From Arachis hypogaea (Eukaryota > Streptophyta > Magnoliopsida > Fabales > Fabaceae): DNA of 64,000 nt. How positions within the stretch are numbered: position 1 is the stretch's first letter; each line of letters begins with the position of its first letter. Below the pieces are notes generated by a model that worked only from the letters and a program-made list of their open reading frames with translations, ran no database searches and was not told the origin of the DNA. Shown here one piece after another: positions 1 through 10,933 of this stretch. A program made the translations under genes and the position numbers. The stretch is from the NCBI RefSeq assembly GCF_003086295.3, contig NC_092051.1, forward strand, positions 12,516,810-12,580,809, written 5' to 3'.

Positions 1-1222
1 CAAAAAAGTTAGGAGGGCTAGGAGTTGGAAATGCGATGGTTCGGAATACAGCACTCCTGTTTAAGTGGTGGTGGAGATTCTCTAAAGAGGAGTGCCCATT
101 GTGGAAGAAGGTGGTTTGTTCGTGCAATAATCTCTCTCCTAATAAGCTTTTATCTTCCCAGACATTACCTGCTAAAGGGGGTCCATGGAAAGACATATGT
201 CAGCTGCAGATTAAGGAGCAACATATAAGAGACAAGATGATAACTGACTTGTCTATGGAGGTTGGTGATGGCATAAGGACTCACTTTTGGGAAGATATCT
301 AGCTCAGGTGTGGACCTCTAAAGGATAGGTTTCCAAGGCTATTCTCGGTTTCAACCCAAAAAGGATCTGTCATAGGGGACTGTGGGTTCTGGGATGAGTT
401 TGAGTGGGTTTGGAACTTCCATTAGAGACGTGAGCTATTCCAATGGGAGTTGGATCTGGTGAATCAGCTACATGATACCTTGAGACCGGTTAACCTAGCT
501 GTTGAAAGAGAGGATAGAGTTGTCTGGAAGTTCGACAAACTAGGTGTTTTTTCTATTAACTCATTTGTGCAGGTATTACAGGCGGAAACACTTCCGGAGG
601 ACATAGCAAGCTATAGCTTCACCAAGACAATTTGGAAAGGATTAGTTCCCCCAAGAGTTGAACTACTTGCCTGGTTTGTTTTGATAGGCAGGGTGAACAC
701 TAAAGAAAGGTTGTGTCGTCTTGGAATTGTTAATCAGGAGGAGAACATGTGTGTGTTATGTAATAAGGATGTTGAATATATCCACCACTTGTTCCTTGGT
801 TGTGAATTTTCTTGGCAGGTGTGGTGCGTTTGGCTATCAGATTTTGGTAGACCATGGTCAGTCCCAGGTTCGCTGAAGGAACACTTCCAAAGCTGGACAC
901 GTGCTACAAATAGGAAAGAGGAGCGCAAGAAGTGGTTCATAAGTTTCTTCTCAATTGTGTGGAACATCTGGTTAGAAAAGAACAGGAGGTTGTTTCAGAA
1001 TATAGGAAAGAGTACGGCAGACATTATCAGTCTGTCGCTTCTTAATTTTAGGGAGTGGAGGTATGGGGATCCCTTTAGTTGTTGATGGCAATGTCGGAGA
1101 TAACATTGGGGTTACTTTAGTTTTGGTTTCTTTGTAGGATGTACTTCTAGTTTGTTGTTTCCCTTGCTTGATTTGCTCCACGTTTGTGTTGAGCTTCTTT
1201 GTTTCAAAAAAAAAAAAAAAAA
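1..1222 (+). mobile_element. L1-type LINE, 3' part (copy 1, cut by window edge)
   Basis: This is the tail of a non-LTR retrotransposon, sense on the plus strand. Positions 1-302 encode the end of the reverse-transcriptase thumb region, 450-1085 encode a zf-RVT domain, and a 3' UTR runs to an A-tract at about 1207-1222. The whole segment matches the minus-strand LINE at 14997-16217 almost base for base. In-frame stops (301-303, shared with the other copy, and a TAG near 423 that is TGG in the other copy) make it non-functional. The 5' part lies outside the window. Confidence 0.9.
450..1085 (+). pseudogene. LINE ORF2 C-terminal fragment (zf-RVT domain)
   Basis: A 211-residue open stretch with the zf-RVT domain typical of the C-terminus of plant L1 ORF2 proteins. 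Visible features are the LLAWFVLIGRVNTKERL segment followed by CVLC and then HHLFLGC, giving the usual Cys-Cys-His-Cys set. It is not an independent gene: it is the in-frame continuation of the RT region upstream, separated by two nonsense codons. It differs from the copy at 15133-15768 at very few residues (for example WLEKN versus WLERN). Confidence 0.85.
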
Positions 1223-3380
1223 CAGTATAACATATACGGATAGGTGGTCAGAAAAATTTTTGTCTCTTGTATGGTGTGTATTAACGAAAAAGTTCATAAA
1301 AGAAAAAGAAAAAGACAGCTAAAGGTAATAAGCTTATAGCTAAATGATGATTTATATTGGTAAGCCAGCCATATTAAAATAAATTCTGGATGGCTGGAAG
1401 CTGATGGGCTCTGTGAATCACGTGTGTATGTATATGGAATTCATTAGTTTGTAAATGAGAAAATAATTAAAATAATAAAGTAGGCTGAATTATTTTTTAC
1501 TAACACCGATGCATGCCCAAAAAGAATAGATAATTTTTTAATTAGTGTTCTAATAATACGTTATAATAATGACCCCAAAAAAATACAAAGGTTATATAAT
1601 TAATTATTTACCTATTCTGCAGGAAACAATAAATTAAGAATAATATAATAAATTCGTTTTTTAAATTTTTTGGTTGAAAAGTTTAATTTTTAACAAAATT
1701 TAATTATTAAATCAGTTACTAAACTTATTACACAAATTAATTTTCATGTTAAATTCTATAAAAAATAGACAAACCAACTTCCATTATCATTTAAAAAAAT
1801 ATTAAAAGATTATTAAAATTTATTATTTTTGACCATCACTTAATCATAAACTCAATTCTTTTAGTTTATATTTTTTAATTTAGTAATTCAATAACATAAT
1901 TTTAGATATTAATGACTAAGTGATAATAAAAAATAATAAATTTTGTTAATTTTTTAGTATTTTTTATTATTTAATAAAAATATGAATATTTATATAGACA
2001 AATAATTTAATATAAAAACTAATTTTTCTAATAAAATAGAACTTTAAAGAATGATTTGATAATTAAAATTTATTAGAAAACTACAATAATATTTCATAAA
2101 AAAAATTTTTAAATATCGATCCAGTCATAAATTAATAGTACCAACTTATTATGACTAAGACTATTAACTTTGTTCAATCTAAGCCATAATGACGAATAAT
2201 TTTGCATTCCAAATAAAACTAGTTTAATAAAATTTTGTTGAATCAAAGGTTATATTTCATGTAAGGTAAACTTGCTCTATCTATAGTCATAAATATGAAC
2301 AATGTTTACTTGTTTTCGTCAAAGGCAAGTTTTTAACTTTTTGTTATTAGGATCTCTTCCACTGCTAAGTGGAATAGATATATTAATAATGAATTAGTCA
2401 TGATATTAATAATAGTAAAAATTTTATGATAGTAATAACTGACATTATAATAATTAGACTAAATTTTTTTTGGATTTTTTTATAATTTTTCTTTTGTAGT
2501 GTCTTGATTAATATGCGATTTTTGTCAAAAAATATTAGTATTTGTGTTAGTTTTTATATTTTTTTAAGAAATAAAAATTTTATTTAAATAAACACTATAA
2601 ATATTTTTTTTCTTTCATTTAAATCAACACTAACCAATAATTCATCATGTATATATTACATAATTAAAGAATTATGCATAAAGTTTATTTAAATATAAGT
2701 AATTTTAATTTTTATGTATTAAAAATATAAAATTATATAGCAAAAATAAGAGAATTAAAATCATGGACTAGTTAGTTTTATGTAATTACTAATAAGAATA
2801 TATATGATACTACTTAGCAATGATGTCAAATAAAACTGGTTTTTTATTAATGAAAAAATTTTCATTATATTAATTATTTATCTTCTTTGCTTTAACTTGT
2901 GTATGTATAAGAAATCAAATAATGTTAAATAGGATGTCATCTTTAAAAAAAAATTTGTACTTAATTTTTTATTCCAAATAAATAGGGTGATGAAAAATAA
3001 CTTTTATTATTATTGTTATTATTATTATTATTATTATATTTTTAACAGCATTTAATAAATTATACTTGTTAATTAAATTGAAATATCATAACATTTGTTC
3101 TCTTTGGTCTATACATATATATATAATTGATAGTTATTTTAAAAATATCTATACTTAATAATTATTTTGAGACTTACAGTATATTTTTTAATGACTAAAG
3201 ATGAATAAATAATTTGTCAAAATTAAATATTAATTAATTGTTCAAATTAACAAATATTTTTTTTTCATTTTTATACTAGTTACATATTTATTTTTATTTG
3301 GTTCTAACTTCTAACATATAAAAGGGTTATTAAAAAAAGTGGCTTTAAACTTGGTAGTTAGTATGACTCAGTTTATTCTG

Positions 3381-3470
3381 TAACATATGACTTGAGAAAA
3401 AAGGCTAAAAAATTTGCAACTAAAAATTTTGCAATGGACATACAAACTGCACAAACATGAAATTTTGAAC
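3381..3470 (+). repeat. 90-bp direct repeat, copy 1
   Basis: Begins taacatatgacttgag and ends gaaattttgaac; it recurs with a few substitutions at 3822-3911. The 351 bases between the copies end in a C-rich stretch (around 3760-3820, gtctccgtcc...aaacgcagcc) that looks like the end of a legume mobile element. Confidence 0.8.
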
Positions 3471-3821
3471 AAATATATTTATAAATTTTATTTTAATATA
3501 AATACTAATATATATTTTTATTAAAATTTTTTGCCTCTTCAAATATTTTTTTCCAGTTCCGTCTGTATTCCTACGTACTCTCATTTTTTATTAAATTAAT
3601 TTGTATTGATGTAGAAAATTTAGAATCATAGGACTATTTTAGTCATTTCATATAATATTTTAGTCTTGTCCATGTGTATCCAAACATAATACTAGACATT
3701 ACATTAGTGTCTTGTCCATCGTATCCAAACACAATATACAAAACATAATTTTTAGTGTCTCCGTCCTATTGTCTCCGTTTCAGTGTCATGTTCTGTCCTG
3801 TCTCTAAAAACAAACGCAGCC

Positions 3822-3911
3822 TAACATATGACTTGGGAAAAAAGGCTAAAAATTTTGCAACTACAAATTTTGCAATGCACATACAAACTGCACAAACATG
3901 AAATTTTGAAC
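3822..3911 (+). repeat. 90-bp direct repeat, copy 2
   Basis: Second copy of the 90-bp unit at 3381-3470. The copies are too long to be a target-site duplication, so a local duplication followed or accompanied by insertion is the simplest reading. Confidence 0.8.
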
Positions 3912-5951
3912 CAATTTAAACTGGGAAAAGAAAAGATCAATTGTAAGTATTTTATGAACTTTTTAAATTGCATGTTCACAATAATGTTACCAACCTAATC
4001 TAAACCGTATAAATTATTTAATATAAATCTCAATAGTTATCAGATTTAAAATACCAGTATGTCAAGAAAGGACAATGGCATATACTTGAAAACCTTCCAA
4101 AGATATATATGAAAGCATTTGTCTTAGCTTCTTGGAATTTCTAGGCATATCCTTGTTCAACTTAGAAAAAGAATATTTAAATAAGAAATAATTAAATATC
4201 AAAGAAAGAAGCAAAGGTCCATAATGATAAAAAAGCTTAAACATATCCTGAATTTTATTAGACAAAAAGAAACGTAAAGAAGAGCACATATATATCCAGA
4301 GAAGATTAAAGAATAAAAGAATAATAGAGTGTACCTCATGGAAGATTATTATTATTAAAGAATCAAAGTTTGCAAAAAGTGGTATTTGCAATAATAAGGT
4401 AGGCTAAAAATTGCAAAATAAAAATGTTACTTAAGTAACAAATTAAAGACGAAAGAAAACACGTTATTAGGTTCTGTTTTGGATATAGACAAGAGGGAAT
4501 TTTGTTTGATTCCGTTGGAAGGGTAATCAGTTGTTCAGCCCCACCAAACCCTAATATGAAGGGCATTGAAAGCAATGTGTAAGTTAGTTGTTGTTTCAAT
4601 TTGGCTGCAAAAGCATATAACCCTATACACTTTGCTTGTGCTACTATTATTGTAGCCCTATACCTTTAATTTTGGTTTGCATTCATATGTGTGTGTTTGT
4701 GTGAGTGTGTGCGTGACTTCTCATGAATCTCATGTTCAATGAATCCTTTAATTGCTTCCTCATCTATAATTTTTTTTCCCAATTTTTTTTTTTGTAATTT
4801 TCTATACTTTTATATGATAAGCTTCATTTTCTTGCATGATTATTTGTGTAAAAGTGTTTTTACATTTATATTTAATTAATTAGGTAGGTATTTCTAGGTA
4901 GATAAAAATACAAAAATATTTTGTAACAAAAAAAAATTAGTAAAAAACAGCCAGAACTTATTTTGTTTAGTATTTATTAATTCTAGCAATAATTAATAAA
5001 TACTAAATAAGATACATGTTGATTAAGTTTTTTTTTTCTAGTATTATCGATAAAAATAATTGAATCTCATACTTGACTAACATTTTTTTTAAGAAAAAGT
5101 TTATATTATTTATAGAGTACTATTTAATTAAATGTGTCAATGAAAATAGTTGATTTCATACTTATTTTTTATATTTTCATTATGAAAAATATATTTTGAG
5201 GCTCATAAAAAATTTTCTATTACCCATACACCGAATTAGCCACCACCTTAATCTCGTTGGCATTATCATCAAAATTAATTAAGGAGATGTTAAATATTTT
5301 ATCTTTTAATTGAGAAATTGTAAATCTAAAAAAAAAATGCTATAGATATACTACCTATTCCTTAGATTCAGATAATTCAAAAATATCTTTTGATATATTA
5401 AATTTAAAATTCAAAATTATTAATAAGAGAAAAGAATATTTTTACTATTCTAACCAATGATGCATTATTGTTTATGGTCATTTATAATACACCAGAAGAA
5501 TTTCTTAATCTGAATCAATTAATTAAGAGAAAAACTGACTTACTATATTCATATAAAATGTACAAATGAAAGGATATTCTCCTTTTGATTCACCTGATGT
5601 GTGCACTTATTGTCTCATCCTAAAAAGTATTGGCCAGGACTAAGATAAATAAAATAATATTATCTAGCTGCTTCATATATATATATGGTAGCCTTTAATT
5701 TATTTGTTGTTTTTGGTGTTTACTTTAATTTCACCCTTTGATACAAAGAGTGGGTGTAAAACATTTGGGTAGAAAGACAGTATTCTTTTTTTGAATGTAT
5801 AATTGTATATAAGAGTGTCAAAACATAAAAAGGCTCAATGAGTGTGAAAACTGAAAAGTTGAATACATCTTATCCATATTGGGAAAATTGGTTCTTATAT
5901 AGTATATATATATATGCTAAGAGAAATTACTAAGCATTTATTAGGATTGAG

Positions 5952-6637
5952 TAGGGGTGGCAAAACGGGTCGAGCCCGTCGGGCCGATCCGCTAAACCCG
6001 CTAAAAAAAGGCGGGTCGGACTAGGATTTGGAGTCCGCCAAATTAAAAAAGTCCGCCAAACCCGCACCGCCAAATTGGCGGGTTTTGGCGGGGCGGGGCG
6101 GGCCGGTCCGCCGGGCCGAAGATTTTTATTTTTCTTTTTTTTTTATTAAATAAAAGTGTGATTACTATTATAAAATTAATAATTATAGAATTTTTAAACA
6201 TTTTTTTTCATTTTTTGTTTTTATTCTTCTTTTAGTTATTAACTTTATTTATTTTATTTTACAATTTTGTATATATGCTCAAATTATGTGACTTATTTTT
6301 TAAAATAAAGATGATTATATTGATAAATATTATTTTAAACAATTTTATTGAAGTTAAAAATTTTAAAAAAAATAATAAAAAATTATATTATAATTTGACT
6401 ATTTTTTATTTGTATTTGATTTTTTAATTATTATTTTTGGTTAATTTTAATGAATTTTATTTAAAAAAAAAAAAAGAAGCGAGCTAGCCCGCCAACCCGC
6501 CAATCCGCCATAAAGCGGGGCGGGCTAGCATTTTGAACCCATTTTAGTTGGCGGGGCGGGCCAGTCCGCCCCGTTTATAGGGCGGGCCTAGGCGGGGCGG
6601 GCGGGTTGGGGCGGGCCGGCCCGCTTTGCCACCCCTA
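5952..6637. mobile_element. Non-autonomous hAT element (686 bp)
   Basis: Perfect 13-bp terminal inverted repeats (TAGGGGTGGCAAA and its complement) are flanked by a perfect 8-bp target duplication GGATTGAG (5944-5951 and 6638-6645), which is diagnostic of the hAT superfamily. The ends are strongly GC-rich with many short CGGG/CCCG inverted motifs (for example ggcggggcggg), while the ~350-bp centre is AT-rich. There is no coding capacity. This is a common legume miniature hAT type. Confidence 0.93.
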
Positions 6638-6691
6638 GGATTGAGGGGGAAGAAACATTTCATAGATATATATGGTCATGTAAACACAATT

Positions 6692-7130
6692 GGTGTTTGC
6701 TAGCTACAATGATAAATTCATATACGATTAAAATATGGACAAGTAGTAATAAGTCACGTGGAATTTATTTTCCACGTCAGCATTTAATTTTTTCTTTTTT
6801 AAATATATATTATATCACCACTTTTATTAATATGCTTTTTTAATTAAATAAAAATAAAAATATATTTTTTATTTAATTTTATAAAAAGTCTTAAACATCC
6901 TTACTTTATTTGATTAGACAAAAATACCCTTTTAAATCAATCAAATTTTAGAATTCAATTAATCCTAATTTTATAGTTTCAATTAATTTAAACAACAAAA
7001 CAAAAACATATTAAAAAATAAAAAATCAATCGTTCTTCGTCTTCTCTAATTCTCCTAATCATTTATCTCCCTCTGAAGCAAAGCAAAACATATCAAAAAA
7101 ATAAAAAATCAATCTATTCTTCATCTTTAC
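6692..7130 (+). repeat. R1 dispersed repeat, copy E
   Basis: First of four copies of a ~430-bp AT-rich repeat starting GGTGTTTGCTA and containing a conserved TGGAATTTATTTTCCACG core (a short palindrome), then tracts such as ttagacaaaaataccctttt. The others are at 8741 (+), 41928 (reading minus) and 54076 (+). It ends in a short tandem duplication of an aaaaaataaaaaatcaat...ttcttc block, also present in the 8741 copy. Like a MULE terminus it lies directly upstream of a 5'UTR-like, C/T-rich segment, but no inverted partner is visible. Confidence 0.8.
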
Positions 7131-7189
7131 CAAAATGGCAAAACCTTAACAATAATTGACTGCATTGATGTCAATAGCTAGCCACCCAC

Positions 7190-7396
7190 GAAATTTAAAG
7201 AACATAAAGGAGAAGGAAGGCTAAACCACTCAACTGGGCAAACAGTGTGTCTTTCTCCTCTATGGAAGTTCTTTGAATGCCCTTTCGCCCTCCATCGTCG
7301 AGCCCCGTCTAGCCGTCGTCGTCCAGCACCTCTCCACTCCTCCCTGCACTCTGCCACTCTCTGTCTACATCATCAAGAATGGAGCCTCTGATTCAG
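7190..7396 (+). other. Exon-1-like segment downstream of R1 copy E
   Basis: A GC-richer, pyrimidine-rich stretch after the AT-rich R1 repeat. It ends with an ATG at 7379 opening a six-codon frame (MEPLIQ) that runs directly into a plausible splice donor (CAG|GTTGGT at 7396/7397), followed by a T-rich intron-like stretch. It resembles the first exon of a plant gene or of a transcript driven by R1. No protein identity can be given. Confidence 0.4.
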
Positions 7397-7705
7397 GTTG
7401 GTTCTTGAGTTTTTTTGTCTGATTTTTTACTGCTTCTATTTGTTTTTCTGTTCTGTTCTTGAGTTAATTTTATTCTCTTAAGAAGCTAATTTTGCGCTGA
7501 ATCAATTGATTGAGAACTGAAATTAGTTTTGGTGTTAATGTATGAGGATAGTTTTGTTCTTTTGTTCCTTTTTTAATTTTCATATAATTGTTGAGTTATT
7601 ATGTTCTGTATTCTGATTTTGTTCTTGTGTTAAAAACCAATAAGTAAGATATGCAAGTGTACTGTTTGTCAAATTAGAAGTAAGAGTATCATTGGATTAT
7701 AAATA

Positions 7706-8012
7706 GGTTTAATTACTCTATTGGTCTTTATAGTTTTGTGAAATTTTTAATTAGGTCTCTATACTTTTTTTCTTTTTAATTGAGTCCCTGCACTAATTTT
7801 TTTTTCAATTAAGTCCTTATTAGTAGTAATTGGCTTAATTTTATAGGGACCCAACTAAAAAAAAAATTGGTATAGGGACATAAATAAAAAGAAAAAAAGT
7901 ATAGAGACCCAATTAAATAAAAATTTTGGTGGAAGGATTCAATTAAAAAAAAAGTATAGAAACCTAATTAAAAATTTTGCAAAACTATAGAGACTAACAG
8001 AGTAATTAAACC
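7706..8012. mobile_element. Mutator-type miniature element (307 bp)
   Basis: Long, nearly perfect inverted-repeat element beginning GGTTTAATTACTCT and ending with its complement, flanked by a perfect 9-bp direct repeat TTATAAATA (7697-7705 and 8013-8021). The 9-bp duplication places it in the Mutator superfamily. The two arms fold back almost over the full length (runs of ttaattaggtctctatac and its complement). It has no coding capacity. Confidence 0.9.
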
Positions 8013-8547
8013 TTATAAATATGATACACTTAGAATATCATTGTGATATGTATGTGAATGTGAAGTGTAATTACTCAAGGCTATTCTCAATTGGATAGCA
8101 TTACACCTCTCTGTAACTCAGGAGCTGAAAATACCCGTTAGTATTGGACTATTCTCTATTGGTGGACACGTGGAGAAAGAAGTTGAAATCAAGGAGATCC
8201 GCCACAGTGCTAGGATTTGAGGATCCCACCCAGGACATGATGATTTTGTAATAGGTTGATGGTATTAATAGGAAATAAGATATCAGAAAGGGTGTGTTTA
8301 GTTTATGTGAATGGTCGCCCTTTCCCTCTTATTTTTCTTCAATACTTCGGTTTCTTTTCTCCCTACTTACTTGAGCAATTGAGACCCAATTGGCTCTACT
8401 TCTTTTTCCTTGTAAGAAACACATCACTGATAATACTAGTACAAAGAATTACATCTTTCTTATTGCTTCCTTTTCTATTTACTTTTCTGTGTTCCTTACT
8501 TGGAGAGTGAGTATTTAATGCGTATCTAGTGAAAGAGAAAGCTGTTT

Positions 8548-8700
8548 GTGTACCTAGATAATTCGAATATTTATGATCAAGGTTTGATCAAGAAATTGGG
8601 AGTGTTTGATGGGCTTGCAATGTCAATTGGAAATGGCCACATTGATACTGCAGAGAGCTTAGAACCGAAAGTGAGCTATCATAGGTTTGGTAATCTGTTT
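8548..8700 (+). pseudogene. Unrecognised coding-like exon fragment
   Basis: A short open frame (YLDNSNIYDQGLIKKLGVF, then DGLAMSIGNGHID) has ordinary amino-acid composition unlike the surrounding AT-rich noise, and sits between R1 copy E and R1 copy A on the same strand. It could be an exon fragment captured with copy E. I do not recognise the protein. There is no start context or clear splice pair that I can defend. Confidence 0.25.
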
Positions 8701-8740
8701 CCTTTCTATATAAATTTTGGCAACAACAACAAAAAAATTT

Positions 8741-9155
8741 GGTGTTTGCTACGGTACGATAATAAATTCATATGTACCGATACGTTTAAAATATAAACAA
8801 ATAACAATAAGACATGTGAAATTTATTTTCTACGTCAGCATTTAATTTTTTCTTTTTTAAATATATAATATATCACCACTTTTACTAAAACATCCTTTTA
8901 AATTAAATAAAAATAAAAAACATTTATTTATTTAATTTTATAAAAAGACTTAAACATCCTTTCTTTATTTGATTAGACAAAAATACCCTTTTAAATTAAT
9001 CAAATTTTAGAATTTAATTAATCCTAATTTTATAGTTTCAAATAATTGAAACAACAAAACAAAAACATATTAAAAAAATAAAAAATCAAAATTGTTCTTC
9101 ATCTGTATTAAACATATTAAAAAGATAAAAAATCAAAATTGTTCTTCATCTAGTT
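8741..9155 (+). repeat. R1 dispersed repeat, copy A
   Basis: Begins GGTGTTTGCTACGGTACG and matches copies at 6692, 41928 (minus) and 54076 through most of ~400 bases, including the attagacaaaaataccctttt block and the tandem aaaaatcaaaattgttcttcatc block at its 3' end. It is followed within about 20 bases by a C/T-rich exon-like segment and then by helicase exons on the same strand. Confidence 0.8.
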
Positions 9156-9307
9156 CAGAAACCTTTTGGTTCCCGCCTCTCAAGGATTCAGTCTTCTTCA
9201 TCTTCTTCTCTCCTCTTCCTATCCTCTCTCTGCTCCTCGATCTCTCTCATCTGTCTCACTGTACTTCGCACGCAAGACCCCATCGTTTTGCTGGGATGCC
9301 CTAGCCA

Positions 9308-9645
9308 ATTACCCAACCCAGCAACCTTAGCTCCACACAACGGCTAAACGCGAACTCCATCCCATCACCCTCGAGCTCCTCCTTCCTCTCTGTTCCACAA
9401 CGGCTAAACGTTATCGTGCAGCTCTGTTCCACCATCGTGCAGCTACTGTTTCAGCTTTGAAAGCACCGTCGCGCAGCTCGGTTCCATCGTTGCCGGGCTT
9501 GCCTCCTTTTTTCGTCGCGCAGCTCTGTTCCATCGTCGCCGGCACTATCTCTGTTCCACCTGTCATCCCTTCCGTCATGCCCTTGTCCCCCTCTTGCTCA
9601 GGATCTGCTCTGCTCTGTTCTAGGGCTTCTAGCTTCTAGGTTCTA
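9308..9645 (+). repeat. GC-rich exon-like repeat, uninterrupted copy
   Basis: A 5'UTR-like segment shared with 42660-42692 plus 44796-45115, where a 2.1-kb hAT element interrupts it. Shared landmarks include cagcaacc, CACACAAC (9334-9341), ggctaaacgcgaac, a gtcgcgcagctc block and the final ggcttctagcttctag. Both copies end in CTAG|GTATT, a plausible splice donor. Homology continues to about 9690. This copy provides the empty site for that hAT insertion. Confidence 0.8.
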
Positions 9646-9689
9646 GGTATTTTTTTTATAACAATTATTAAATAATTGTTGTTAGTTAA

Positions 9690-9850
9690 TTTGTGAAACC
9701 ATGATCCAGCATGAGTTCCCTTGAATATGTAGTTGAAATCAGGAAAGAAGAATTTTTTACCGAGAATTGGATCCCCGCATTTGTACTTCATTGAATCTCC
9801 AGATTCTTCGCTTTCCTTGGTAAGAATCACATTTGTATAGGTGAACAATT
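9690..9850 (-). pseudogene. Unrecognised antisense coding-like fragment
   Basis: The minus strand has an open frame with exon-like composition (ESGDSMKYKCGDPILGKKF, then FFPDFNYIFKGTHAGSWF) just upstream of the helicase exons, which lie on the plus strand. The opposite orientation suggests a separately captured piece. I do not recognise the family, and flanking splice sites are not clear. Confidence 0.3.
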
Positions 9851-10193
9851 AATTATAAGTATCTGCTTCTTGATGCCAAACTGTTTCAGTTTAACTAAAT
9901 AATGTACACAGATATCTTGTGCAGATAACCAAATTCATATGCTGAAGACCCCTTCAATGGATATAATCAAATCCATCTCAGGCATCAAGGTTATTCCTCT
10001 TTTAGGCCTTCATTTACTTTATAGCAAAGTGTGTACTTAAATTTTTTGTTATTGAATAATTTGTAAAGCCACATTGATCATATATAACCACAATTAGTTA
10101 TTTGCAAAAATCTCTGGATGCACCAGATCCTCAAGTTGTTGAAGATGCATTGAACACGCTTGTTCAGATGCGCGCACTGAAAAAGACTCCAAG

Positions 10194-10933
10194 CAGTGGT
10201 GGAGTTTTGTTCAGATAAGGGGGCCATGGTCCCACCAAACTTTTTATAAAAAAATTAGTAGTTAGTTCAATTGGCTTAAATACTTTACTAAAACTTAAAA
10301 TACCCAATAAGTTCAATAAGCAAGACTCTCTTTACCTTTAAATTTAAATATAAAAAATTAAATATTTTTATTTAATTAATTTATTATTATTTTATATTTT
10401 ACTATTTATTTAACTTAATTTTTTATATGATAAAAAATAATAGAATATTCAATAAGTATTAATATTATTATATTTATATAAATTGATAAAAAAAATTCAA
10501 TAAATATTATAAATTTTAATATTTATCCTTCTACCTTCTTTTCACATATTCTATAGGATATATATTCAAATTTTTATATAAAATAATAATGAAAAATCAA
10601 AGAATTGATGCATTTTTTAAGAGGAAGGCTAATATTTAAGAAGGAGAACATATAACTTTTACAATGTCAACACTTGTAGATAATTCTTCTACTTTAATGA
10701 ATCACGAAGAAAGTGAGATACAACCTTCAAAAGTTCAAAAAGTTATATCTGATGAGTTTAACCTTAATTTTTTGGAACGAGAACCTAAAAAACGGTTTTA
10801 AATTTAGCAATATCACCCAAACCAGAGAGATGAGGTTAGACAAGCTTATCTCATTAAATGAGGTTCATATCAAAAGCATTTTGACAATTATTCTCTATCT
10901 GCCCCCAAAATTTTGTTTCAAGTTCCGCTACTG
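10194..10933 (+). mobile_element. hAT element inserted in a helicase exon (740 bp)
   Basis: Terminal inverted repeats CAGTGGTGGA and its imperfect partner (CAGTAGCGGA on the other strand) are flanked by a perfect 8-bp target duplication ACTCCAAG (10186-10193, 10934-10941). Taking out the element and one duplication copy leaves the host exon frame continuous at a conserved K-T-P-R-G-R-Y motif, which confirms the ends independently. The interior keeps a piece of a hAT transposase, so this is a deletion derivative rather than a pure miniature element. Confidence 0.93.
10590..10900 (+). pseudogene. Remnant of hAT transposase (TTF-type/ZMYM1-like) N-terminus
   Basis: Inside the 740-bp hAT, translated segments resemble the start of the large plant hAT transposases with a TTF-type zinc finger: QRIDAFFKRKANI, then STLMNHEESEIQPSKVQK, then SDEFNLNFLEREP. 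A stop just after KRKANI, a frameshift near 10795 and further stops break the frame, and the catalytic RNase-H-like and dimerisation regions are gone. This identifies the element as an internally deleted copy of a formerly coding hAT. Confidence 0.65.

Larger units (their letters stand above)
1..1903 (+). repeat. Inverted duplication, left arm
   Basis: Reverse-complement match to 14314-16217; position i pairs with about 16218-i over the LINE part, confirmed near position 1 and near 1182. The match continues some 680 bases past the LINE poly(A) into AT-rich flank and stops near 1903, where the sequences diverge abruptly. Sharing of non-LINE flank means one LINE insertion was copied, not two independent insertions. 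Confidence 0.9.
1904..5943. other. AT-rich intergenic sequence
   Basis: About 4 kb of very AT-rich sequence with an (ATT)n tract near 3006-3040 and no convincing coding exon. Small minus-strand open frames at 4062-4599 are hydrophobic, low complexity and lack homology I recognise. A pair of 90-bp direct repeats (3381-3470, 3822-3911) is annotated separately. I see nothing else that I can support. Confidence 0.6.

Noticed and set aside
4062..4599. Overlapping minus-strand open frames of 109 and 78 codons
   Set aside because: Hydrophobic, low-complexity translations in AT-rich DNA, no homology recognised, no splice or promoter support.
4440..4640. Moderately GC-richer block considered as a microRNA precursor
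   Set aside because: No match to plant microRNA families I know and no convincing hairpin arm pairing by eye.
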